Of a stretch of 48,450 nt of DNA, positions 42,601 through 48,450 are shown piece by piece. Position 1 is the first letter of the stretch. Each line of letters opens with the position of its first letter. A program made the position numbers and the translations under genes. Source of the DNA: an uncultured Bacilli bacterium (GTDB lineage: Bacteria; Bacillota_I; Bacilli_A; RF39; UBA660); the NCBI GenBank assembly GCA_950097225.1, contig CATNCE010000001.1, forward strand, positions 1-48,450, read 5' to 3'. The notes under the pieces are model-generated. The model searched no databases. It worked only from the letters and a program-made list of their open reading frames with translations, and was not told the origin of the DNA.

Positions 42601-43958
42601 AATATAGTAATCAAAGTTATTATTTGTATTCAGGTTCAAAATTTTATACGATGTCACCAACTGTATATAATTATGGGAATAAGGTGGTTGTTGGAGCAGT
42701 TAATGCCGATGATACTAAAGGAAATGGATATTTAGGTGTTGAAGTTTCGACTATCGCATCAGGAGTACGTCCAGTAATATCATTAAAGAATGATGTTTAT
42801 ATTGAAAAAGGAAAAGGAACTAAAGAGTTGCCGTATCGTGTAAAAACGCTTGATGATTTGCCAGAGGAAGAGATGCCTGTTGAATGGCGTGATAATGGGG
42901 TGTTTTCGGAATTTTATGATGAGGCATATGACAAGATGAAGACTTTGACTCTTGAAGAGAAAGTTGGACAATTAATTATTGCACATCATGATAGTAGTAA
43001 GGCTAATGATGCTATAAAAAATTATCATGTTGGAGGATTTACTTATTTTGAAAGTGATTTTTTAGGTAAAACAGAGGAAAGCGTCAAAACGATGATTAGT
43101 AATGAACAGGGAATTAGTAAAGTACCATTAGTTACTGCTGTTGATGAAGAAGGCGGAAGAGTAGTGCGCATTAGTTCTAATACAGGTTTGGTAACGGATG
43201 AGATGAGCAAATATCCAGAGTTATTTTATACGAATATCAATAATAAAAATGCTTGGAAATTATCTAAACAGTTATACGAAGAGGGCGGCTTTGATTTAAT
43301 TAAAAGAGAGACTCTGGTTAAAAGTGGAGTATTAAAAAGATTAGGGCTTAATGTTAATTTTGCTCCCGTTGCCGATATGGCTGCTGAAGGATCATATATA
43401 ACTGATCGCGTTGTTGGGCTTGATGCTAGTGGAACAGGAGAGTATGCTAAGACCGTTATTTCTGCTAGTAAAGGGACTGGTGTTGCCTATACATTAAAAC
43501 ATTTTCCGGGATATGGAAATAATAGTGATACACATGGTTCACCTTCTGTTGATGATAAGACACTTGAAGAGTTAATGAGTAACGATATTGTTCCATTTAA
43601 GATGGGAATTGAAGCAGGAGCAGAGTTTGTCTTAGTTGCTCATAACATTGTTGCTTGTATTGATGCAAATAATCCTGCTAGTTTATCTAAGCCAGTTCAC
43701 GATCTTTTGAGGGGAGACATTGGCTATACGGGGTTAATTGTCACCGATGCTTTAGATATGGGAGCTACTAAGGATCTTGAAGATAAATTTATTAGAGCAA
43801 TACAGGCTGGTAATAATTTAATTTTAGTTGCTGATTATAAAGCTGCTCATGATGAGATAATGAGTGCTTTAAGAAGAGATATATTAAGTGAAAAAGATAT
43901 TGAGAAGTTAGTGTTTAGAATACTGGCTTGGAAATACTATATGGGGATTATTAGTTAA
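39651..43958 (+). CDS. Multidomain surface protein ending in a GH3 N-acetylhexosaminidase domain
   Basis: A 1435-residue exported protein. Residues 1-150 are the shared camelysin-like module (LIFVVVLMIGFATCVTIMEL; DFELEFNRAVLNGANRTKL). Two homologous units (about 180-490, with PVYFYRGAVDANNVIFAGRC, and 755-1065, with PVYFYRGEVDNNVIFGGFC) surround a third unit (about 520-715) related to the 44819 product (EELEALGCD, YWTRS, GVRPLI). Residues 1085-1435 are a glycoside hydrolase family 3 domain: KVGQLIIAHHDSS, VDEEGGRV, KHFPGYGNNSDTHGS (His1284, Asp1293, His1295) and VTDALDMGA with nucleophile Asp1366. This resembles NagZ-type enzymes that split GlcNAc from glycans, but outside the cell. The Tyr in PGYG replaces the usual His. 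ATG 39651 with a weak site. Confidence 0.82.
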   Translation: MKLRKKLEIKYLVLIFVVVLMIGFATCVTIMELNGEAVIASGDFELEFNRAVLNGANRTKLVSKDKKSITFTYNDINGEEVSTLEYEVLNKSTQYDADVSVTCSSSINDGSTFTYGDNDAPASSVMRIEAGKMDKGLARLRVFNKDTVTHEAKGTLYDLLKNSSLGGDQSIDYDTVSSSESLNAIYETSNTDSGNPVYFYRGAVDANNVIFAGRCWLMVRTTETKGVKLLYNGVPLNGSCLPLGNTISFGLVDEVVMNEKTDDNAYVGYMYGSSGSDTYEATHENIHDSSLKKYLDSWYEGNLLDTKYAEYLEDTVWCNDRSLLDDYANINAETPTDFSSFGWGLQSTYYAPFGRIGMRSLKTEPTYKCRQENDRFTVSANNGNGDLTYPVGTITADELVFAGATGGVYNKPSNQYTTVQNNYYLNVVGERKFMSMTPYEFRSSDNSAIIYNYYHSFMEAKTDDESYYAMPMISLKSGVQFLDGDGTKADPYILESEDINNNIYTCTMSYEKISRTTPGKFDMDLLQTGDEYCIGDECFHVISNNNGVLKMLAKYNLYVGKIFNTGTDFYWIPEYDPLYGKQNESAYGYTLDGSLPYVGTTEFSEGSPNYDTSLVKTYVDEYVDYLKLTYKVTNIEGSLISKEELEALGCDAVKKNCRAAGYEWLGDYTYWTRSVDSTDASKVYLVGSDLFFGSSSYTNNSNRGVRPLITMYTHDNQPDAESDEFKNSKLFQMMKLKSRGLDTDIGVNYNQIATNNNGNGVLETTNTDSEEPVYFYRGEVDNNVIFGGFCWNIVRTTETGGVKLIYSGVPNANYECKNTGSSVNIGSSAYSSGEGDNAYIGYMYGTPGSNNYNDTHANINDSAIKKVVDEWYKNNFFNTEYAKMIEDTVYCNERKIETPGVGNSLSSSQYTTLGFGANATAYASVSRTASQSIDASPTYRCSQDNDRFTVLDSNGNGKLSYPIGLLTSDEAIYAGATLYRSGAEYSNQSYYLYSGSKFYTMSPTVYNYGNKVVVGAVNADDTKGNGYLGVEVSTIASGVRPVISLKNDVYIEKGKGTKELPYRVKTLDDLPEEEMPVEWRDNGVFSEFYDEAYDKMKTLTLEEKVGQLIIAHHDSSKANDAIKNYHVGGFTYFESDFLGKTEESVKTMISNEQGISKVPLVTAVDEEGGRVVRISSNTGLVTDEMSKYPELFYTNINNKNAWKLSKQLYEEGGFDLIKRETLVKSGVLKRLGLNVNFAPVADMAAEGSYITDRVVGLDASGTGEYAKTVISASKGTGVAYTLKHFPGYGNNSDTHGSPSVDDKTLEELMSNDIVPFKMGIEAGAEFVLVAHNIVACIDANNPASLSKPVHDLLRGDIGYTGLIVTDALDMGATKDLEDKFIRAIQAGNNLILVADYKAAHDEIMSALRRDILSEKDIEKLVFRILAWKYYMGIIS

Positions 43959-43985
43959 GAGAAATAGCAAAAATTTCTCTTTTTT
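43957..43985 (+). terminator. Terminator after the GH3 surface protein
   Basis: Nine-bp stem AAGAGAAAT / ATTTCTCTT with loop AGCAAAA, then TTTT. Confidence 0.85.
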
Positions 43986-44051
43986 AGTTTTAGTAATAAT
44001 TTACTGATCTTTTTTATTGGTGTATAATTATTATAATTTTAAGGAGAATTT

Positions 44052-44654
44052 ATGATGGAAAAATTTTATTTTGAAGAACCAAGTATGAGCAGAAAAGAGG
44101 AAGCATTAGCTTATATAGATGAATTTTTTGAGTATAGTTCCGAAATTAATGGTGTTGGAGGACTTCATAGATATTTAGCTGATTATGAAGGGTGGCTAAA
44201 AAAGTTGGAAGAAGACTATACAAGAGTGCCTAGTGAGGAAAAAGTTCCCGCAAGGACCTATTTTTTAATAAGAGAAAGTGATAGTCGAATTGTTGGAATG
44301 ATAAATATTCGTTTAGCTTTAAATGAAAACTTGAAAAAGTTTGGAGGACACATTGGTTATAGCATTCGTCCTACAGAAAGAGGAAAAGGATATAACAAAA
44401 TAAATTTATATTTAGGTTTAAAGATTTGTAAAGAGTATGGAATAGATACGGTTTTAATGGATGCTGATAAAGATAATCTTGCTTCATGGAGGACGATGGA
44501 AGCTTTAGGCGGAATAAATGTAAGAGAATTTTTTGATAATGAAAATGCACATTGTGTAGTCAAAGACTATGAAATAAATGTCGAGGAAAGTATAAGCAAT
44601 AATGCAGATATTTATGAACCGATGGTTCAAGAAAACGTTTTAGGAAGAACATAA
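44052..44654 (+). CDS. GNAT-family N-acetyltransferase
   Basis: A 200-residue cytoplasmic acetyl-CoA-dependent acetyltransferase. Strand/helix pattern with TYFLIRESDSRIVGMINIRL (beta4) followed by IGYSIRPTERGKGYNK, whose RGKGYN is the acetyl-CoA pyrophosphate loop, and MDADKDNLASWRTMEALGG, typical of the C-terminal half. Start at ATG 44052 or the adjacent 44055 (AAGGAG at 44041); perfect TATAAT at 44023 and 44032. Substrate unknown. The last 25 residues (ISNNADIYEPMVQ) extend past the fold. It lies between two surface-protein genes but has its own promoter. Confidence 0.9.
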   Translation: MMEKFYFEEPSMSRKEEALAYIDEFFEYSSEINGVGGLHRYLADYEGWLKKLEEDYTRVPSEEKVPARTYFLIRESDSRIVGMINIRLALNENLKKFGGHIGYSIRPTERGKGYNKINLYLGLKICKEYGIDTVLMDADKDNLASWRTMEALGGINVREFFDNENAHCVVKDYEINVEESISNNADIYEPMVQENVLGRT

Positions 44655-44671
44655 TTATTGCTCTTTACTTT

Positions 44672-44776
44672 TAGTTTATCATTACACAAAGTGTGTCAAA
44701 TTTGGCTAGGAATTAACTCTTTTTTCAACAAGACCCTTGATTTTTTCGGGGGGGGGTATGATTAAATTATAGTAAG
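44672..44776 (+). promoter_or_regulatory. Second poly-G (G9) promoter region, candidate phase-variable
   Basis: TAGTTTATCATTACA (44672-44686), GTGTGTCAAAT, then TTGATT (44737-44742), TTTTC, nine G (44748-44756), TATGAT (44757-44762) and TAAATTATAGTA. From TTGATT through ATTATAGTA it is identical to 28140-28175, while the flanks differ, which argues that selection keeps this element. Spacer 14 bp as in the other copy. Confidence 0.7.
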
Positions 44777-44818
44777 AAAATCTACGAGGTTTTAAACGAA
44801 AGAAGAGGTTAGGATATT

Positions 44819-46051
44819 ATGAGAAGTAGGAAAATTATTGGCATTTTATTTGTATTATTTCTTGTGGTTGGATTTGCTGCAGTAACATCTACGTTAGTAA
44901 TAAATGGTAATGCTAGAATAGCTAGTAATAAAGAAGATTTTGATGTGTATTTTTCGGCATCATTCGAAAATGGAAAAAAGCGTAATAGTCTAATCAAGGA
45001 TGATACCCATATCGTGTTTGATTATGATATTAGTATGGTTGGGGATATATATACACTCGAATATGATGTAACAAATGGAAGCCGTGAGTACGATGCCAAA
45101 GTAAGTATAAATTGTACTAATAGTACAGAGTACTTGGGTATAACTAATGAGTTCGATGAAGAGACTAATCTCTTAGCAACTGAAACTAGAAAAGGAACAT
45201 TAAAAATCGAGTTAATCAAGGCTTATGCAGGAGAAACAACTGATATTAATATATCTTGTGAAATAGTCGGAAGTGCTGTTTCAAGAGAAGAAGTGTCTGA
45301 TGGAACACCAGCTGATAAAGTAAAAAGTGCATGGGAGATAACAGAGGATAATGATAATAATGGTGAGGTATCTGTAGGAGACTTAATCACCCTAGGTAGT
45401 GAATCATTCTATGTCTATAATATCGAAGGAGATAATATTTCAGCGATAGCTAGATACAATTTGCATGTCGGAGGAGTAGTAGCAGATGGATCATGGATAG
45501 TTACCCCAATAGAAAAACCAACTGGGTTACAAGATCCAAGTGCTAGAGGAGGAGTTTGGAATGTAAGAGAGGTTGGAAATATCGACTTTGTTTTCCCCTG
45601 GACAGGAGTAGTGCCATACACAACTGAAGAAAAGTATAATCAAGCCAATGAAGGATTATCAGAAGAAAACAAATTAAAACCAAATGATTATAGTATAAGT
45701 GCAATTAAAGAGTATGTAGATGAATATGCAACAAAATTAGCAGAGTTAGGTGGAGAAATAAAAACAACACGATTAATAACAAAAGAAGAGTTAGAAAGTG
45801 TTGGATGTGATCCAAATAAATATTCATGTAAAGCCGGATATAATTATAATGGAAATGCAGAAGGTCCAACATTCGCAGGAGCACCAGAATACATGTATAC
45901 AACATCGTACTGGACTTCTTCGCTTTTTGGAGGGACTGATGGTAGTGTTTTGGAAGTCGACTCCTTTGGCTACTTTGGCGGCCGCGAAGTTTACCACGTT
46001 AGCGATCTCGGTGTGCGCCCTGTTATTGAAATCTCTAAGTCTTTGTTTTAA
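44819..46051 (+). CDS. Surface protein with camelysin-like N-terminus and diversified lectin-like C-terminus
   Basis: A 410-residue exported protein. Signal/anchor RKIIGILFVLFLVVGFAAVTSTLVI and the shared N-terminal module (about 1-155) as in the 28219 and 39651 products. Residues 165-410 form a domain homologous to 520-715 of the GH3 protein (ARYNLHVGG, EYVDEYATKLAELGG, ITKEELESVGCD, YWTSS, GVRPVIEI). Its ending resembles FGE/C-type-lectin-like ligand-binding folds used by DGR target proteins. The final ~45 codons differ sharply in base and codon use from the rest (see the variable-repeat entry). ATG 44819 with AGAGGTTAGGATATT. The upstream poly-G promoter suggests on/off control. Likely role: variable receptor or adhesin. 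Confidence 0.8.
   Translation: MRSRKIIGILFVLFLVVGFAAVTSTLVINGNARIASNKEDFDVYFSASFENGKKRNSLIKDDTHIVFDYDISMVGDIYTLEYDVTNGSREYDAKVSINCTNSTEYLGITNEFDEETNLLATETRKGTLKIELIKAYAGETTDINISCEIVGSAVSREEVSDGTPADKVKSAWEITEDNDNNGEVSVGDLITLGSESFYVYNIEGDNISAIARYNLHVGGVVADGSWIVTPIEKPTGLQDPSARGGVWNVREVGNIDFVFPWTGVVPYTTEEKYNQANEGLSEENKLKPNDYSISAIKEYVDEYATKLAELGGEIKTTRLITKEELESVGCDPNKYSCKAGYNYNGNAEGPTFAGAPEYMYTTSYWTSSLFGGTDGSVLEVDSFGYFGGREVYHVSDLGVRPVIEISKSLF
45905..46051 (+). other. Candidate DGR variable repeat (VR) at the 3' end of the 44819 gene
   Basis: From the YWTSS codons onward composition changes abruptly. By my count 45953-46020 has 40 G/C and only 10 A in 68 bases, in a region that is otherwise about 30% G+C. 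Codons GAC, GGC, TAC, GGC, GGC, CGC, TAC, CAC, AGC and CTC end in C, whereas upstream codons favour A or T at the third base. This fits A-to-N mutagenesis of AAC codons copied from a template repeat. The last invariant part (GTGCGCCCTGTTATTGAAAT and on to the stop) would contain the initiation site. No template repeat or reverse transcriptase is in the window. Confidence 0.55.
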
Positions 46052-46066
46052 ACAAAAATAAAATTT

Positions 46067-46098
46067 AAAGAGTTCTTTTATAAAAAGAGCTTTTTTTG
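46067..46098 (+). terminator. Terminator after the variable surface protein
   Basis: AGTTCTTTT / AAAAGAGCT stem (one T-G pair) with a 3-base loop, followed by TTTTTT. Confidence 0.8.
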
Positions 46099-46157
46099 TT
46101 AATAAAATTATTTTTTTATTAGTTGATTATTATGATAAAATATAAGAGGTGATGCTC

Positions 46158-48338
46158 ATGTATGCAAATGTTTTAGTACAATATGGGGTTAAGTCTTTAG
46201 ATCATACTTTTACTTATCATATACCTGATGAGTTAGTCTCGAGTGTTGAAGTTGGGAGAAAGGTCAGCGTGCCTTTTGGAAGTCAAAAAATAAATGGTTT
46301 TGTAGTGAGTATAACTGATAAAAAACAGGATATTGAGGTTAAAGATATTATTGATGTTGTTACTAAGGAATTAAAGTTAAATGATGAGCTTCTTTCTTTG
46401 GGGAGATATATTCAGGAGAAGACTTTTTGCAGTTTAATAAGCGCTTATCAGACAATGTTACCTACTAGTATGAAGGTTTCTAATAGCAAGGAAGACTATA
46501 GTTTGAAAAAAGTATATGTTTATCTTAATAGTGATAGCGCTTTAGTCGATGAATATGTGCACAAGCATCAAGCCGCTAAAAAGCAATTAGAAATTATTGA
46601 TATATTGAGAAATGGGGAGTGCTTAAAAAAGGATTTGAATGGGGCTAGTTTGCGAGCTTTATTAGATAATTTTGTTGTATGTGAGCGCGTACAAGAGGCG
46701 TATCGGATTAATCCCCTTAAGGAAGATGAGGAAGCTTATTCTTTAAATGATGAACAAGAAAAAGCATTTAAAACAATCGTTAATTGTCTTGATGAAAGTA
46801 GAGTATTTTTACTGCATGGAATAACTGGTTCTGGTAAAACAGAGGTATATATGCATTTAATTAGTGAGGTTGTCAAAAAGGGGCAATGTGCAATAATGCT
46901 CGTTCCAGAGATTTCTCTAACAACCCAGATAGTAAAAAGATTTTATAATCGTTTTGGAGATGATGTAGCTATTTTTCATTCGAGCTTGTCTGATGGAGAG
47001 AAGTATGATGAGTATAAAAAAATTATGAATGGGGAAGTGCACGTTGTTGTGGGGACGCGTTCAGCTATATTTACGCCAATTAATGATCTTGGAATTATTA
47101 TCATTGATGAGGAACATTCTTCTAATTATAAACAAGATAATAATCCACGTTATCATGCTCTGGATATGGCAAAGTGGCGAAGTGATTATCACAAATGTCC
47201 AGTAGTATTAGGAAGTGCAACTCCTAAACTCGAGACCATGGCACGAGCAAAAAAGGATGTATATACTTATTTGGAGTTAAAAAAGCGTATAGGAGCTTCT
47301 GTATTGCCTGATGTTAAAATAGTCGATATGAGTCAGGAAATAAGAAAACGCAATTTGATTTTAAGCGATGAATTGCAGGTTAGTATAATGGATACTTTGG
47401 AAAAAGACGAACAAGTAATGCTTCTTATTAATAGACGAGGGTATTCAACTATTATGACTTGTTTAAGTTGTGGGTATACATATAAGTGTCCACATTGTGA
47501 TATATCATTAACTTATCATAAATCGTCTAATCATTTGCGTTGTCATTATTGTGGATATACGGTTATTAAAAGCGATAGATGCCCAAATTGTAAGGAAGAT
47601 GGAATAAGTGATTATGGGCTTGGAACGGAAAAAGTTGAAGAGTTTATCAAAAAACAATATCCATCTTACCGAGTTGTGCGAATGGATACAGATACTACTT
47701 CTAGGAAAGGATCTCATGAGAAAATTATTCGCGCTATTGAGAATCATGAATATGATATTGTTATTGGAACACAAATGATTGCTAAAGGGCTTGATTTTAA
47801 AAAAGTTACTTTAGTAGGAGTTATTAATGCCGATGAGTCGTTAAATATTCCTGACTTTAGAAGTGGGGAGAATACTTTTAGTTTGTTAGCACAAGTGGCA
47901 GGAAGGGCCGGAAGAAGTGACTTGCCAGGAAAAGTAATTATTCAGTCGTTTAATCCTGACAATAAAACCCTTAATTTTGTTAGAACCCATGATTATATTG
48001 GCAATTATGCTTATGAGATGAGTGTAAGAAAGATGCTTAAATATCCACCATATTGTTATTTGATTAGTTTAAAAGTATCTTCAAAGAGTTATGATGATGT
48101 TTCTGTTGAAGCTAATAAAATCGCAGCTTATTTGCGTCGTGTATTAACGGATGAGACTATTATTTTAGGACCAACTACGGCTTCTCCTTTTAAAATTAAT
48201 AATGTCTATCGTTTTGGAATTGTTCTTAAATATCGTAAATCTGAACAAATAAAAGAAGCATTAGAATTTCTCGATAAGGAATACGTTTTAAATAAGAGTA
48301 TTACTCTTGATATCGATGTTGATCCTCTGCGTATTTAA
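46158..48338 (+). CDS. priA: Primosomal protein N' (PriA helicase)
   Basis: A 726-residue 3'-to-5' DNA helicase that restarts stalled replication forks by loading the primosome. ATG 46158, 8 bases after AGAGG, is chosen over GTG 46149. N-terminal 3'-DNA-binding domain (YANVLVQYGVKSLDHTFTY), helicase Walker A HGITGSGKTEVYMH (about 220), DEEH box (IIDEEHSSNYKQ, about 315), LGSATPKLE, and the zinc-binding region with four CxxC pairs (CLSCGYTYKCPHC, CHYCGY, CPNCKEDG) around 433-475. The C-terminal helicase motifs are IGTQMIAKGLDF and QVAGRAGRS. Complete, typical length, expected in any Firmicute. Confidence 0.97.
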   Translation: MYANVLVQYGVKSLDHTFTYHIPDELVSSVEVGRKVSVPFGSQKINGFVVSITDKKQDIEVKDIIDVVTKELKLNDELLSLGRYIQEKTFCSLISAYQTMLPTSMKVSNSKEDYSLKKVYVYLNSDSALVDEYVHKHQAAKKQLEIIDILRNGECLKKDLNGASLRALLDNFVVCERVQEAYRINPLKEDEEAYSLNDEQEKAFKTIVNCLDESRVFLLHGITGSGKTEVYMHLISEVVKKGQCAIMLVPEISLTTQIVKRFYNRFGDDVAIFHSSLSDGEKYDEYKKIMNGEVHVVVGTRSAIFTPINDLGIIIIDEEHSSNYKQDNNPRYHALDMAKWRSDYHKCPVVLGSATPKLETMARAKKDVYTYLELKKRIGASVLPDVKIVDMSQEIRKRNLILSDELQVSIMDTLEKDEQVMLLINRRGYSTIMTCLSCGYTYKCPHCDISLTYHKSSNHLRCHYCGYTVIKSDRCPNCKEDGISDYGLGTEKVEEFIKKQYPSYRVVRMDTDTTSRKGSHEKIIRAIENHEYDIVIGTQMIAKGLDFKKVTLVGVINADESLNIPDFRSGENTFSLLAQVAGRAGRSDLPGKVIIQSFNPDNKTLNFVRTHDYIGNYAYEMSVRKMLKYPPYCYLISLKVSSKSYDDVSVEANKIAAYLRRVLTDETIILGPTTASPFKINNVYRFGIVLKYRKSEQIKEALEFLDKEYVLNKSITLDIDVDPLRI

Positions 48339-48342
48339 GAAT

Positions 48343-48371
48343 TTGCTTTTTTTGTTAAAGTTTAGTATAAT
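48343..48371 (+). promoter_or_regulatory. Promoter of the last, partial gene
   Basis: TTGCTT (48343-48348), 17-bp spacer, TATAAT (48366-48371). Confidence 0.65.
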
Positions 48372-48395
48372 AGTCGCCAGTTAAGGGGAATTTTT

Positions 48396-48450
48396 ATGAA
48401 AATAGAAGATATGGGTGGAGAAAAAATTTGTTCTTATGTAGAATCAAGCC
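48396..48450 (+). CDS. Start of an unidentified gene, cut by window edge
   Basis: ATG 48396 with AAGGGGAA six bases before and a good promoter; only 18 codons are visible (MKIEDMGGEKICSYVESS). Too short to assign. No link to priA beyond adjacency. Confidence 0.6.
   Translation, partial: MKIEDMGGEKICSYVESS

Noticed and set aside
1..48450. DGR reverse transcriptase or template repeat inside the window
   Set aside because: No frame shows reverse-transcriptase motifs and I found no second copy of the 3' end of the 44819 gene; the partner, if any, must lie elsewhere.
1..48450. Mycoplasma-type genetic code, suggested by DUF285 and low GC
   Set aside because: TGA ends several genes (for example 29713-31638) and Trp is TGG throughout; wall synthesis genes are present.

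Overview
The window comes from a very AT-rich (roughly 30% G+C by eye), wall-bearing, low-GC Firmicute of the Bacilli. TGG encodes Trp and TGA is used as a stop, so this is not a code-4 mollicute. Housekeeping genes (murG, divIB, ftsY-ylxM, priA, HU, queH, tRNA-Ala, an LTA-synthase-like enzyme) have Bacilli-type sequences. The many large surface proteins, among them Ig-like adhesins, DUF285 repeats and proteins with a short camelysin/TasA-like N-terminus, resemble the uncultured gut Bacilli around RF39. This lineage call is an inference from protein style, not from a marker-gene tree.

Layout: 1-2551 is the end of an ABC-exporter operon (ATPase, lipid-facing small protein, FtsX-like permease). 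2596-16933 is a surface/matrix locus: a huge Cys-rich tandem-repeat protein, SipW-type signal peptidase 1, a probable major TasA-like fibre subunit flanked by RNA hairpins, a 1619-aa Ig-like adhesin, SipW-type signal peptidase 2, and two more secreted proteins with the same N-terminal Ser/Ala-Lys-Tyr signature. A membrane-bound XRE regulator follows, behind three operator-like repeats spaced exactly 21 bp apart. 18674-21601 is a phosphoregulatory module of capsule type (PHP tyrosine phosphatase, BY-kinase, Wzz/CpsC) with no sugar-building genes in view. 21649-28046 holds an unknown gene, HU, a VanY-like peptidase, a transglutaminase-like protein lacking the expected Cys, murG, divIB, queH and an orphan prepilin. 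28076-33874 has a DUF285 surface protein behind a poly-G promoter, an LtaS-like enzyme, ftsY, ylxM and a small two-helix secreted protein. A short minus-strand block follows (small membrane protein, tRNA-Ala, Y-family polymerase). Then come two zinc-ribbon/TM proteins, a 1435-aa surface protein ending in a GH3 domain, a GNAT, a second poly-G-controlled surface protein, and priA.

The two most interesting things: (1) the last ~140 bp of the surface gene 44819-46051 are GC-rich, adenine-poor and full of NNC codons in an AT-rich gene that uses A/T-ending codons. This is what a diversity-generating retroelement (DGR) variable repeat looks like, at the expected C-terminal place in a lectin-like domain ending in GVRPVI. 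No reverse transcriptase or template repeat lies in the window. (2) The same gene and its paralogue at 28219 sit behind near-identical promoters with a run of nine G between the -35 and -10 elements, the classic design of a slippage-controlled (phase-variable) promoter. Together they suggest a surface-display system with both on/off switching and sequence diversification, built on the TasA/SipW-type export route that also dominates the 6-17 kb region.
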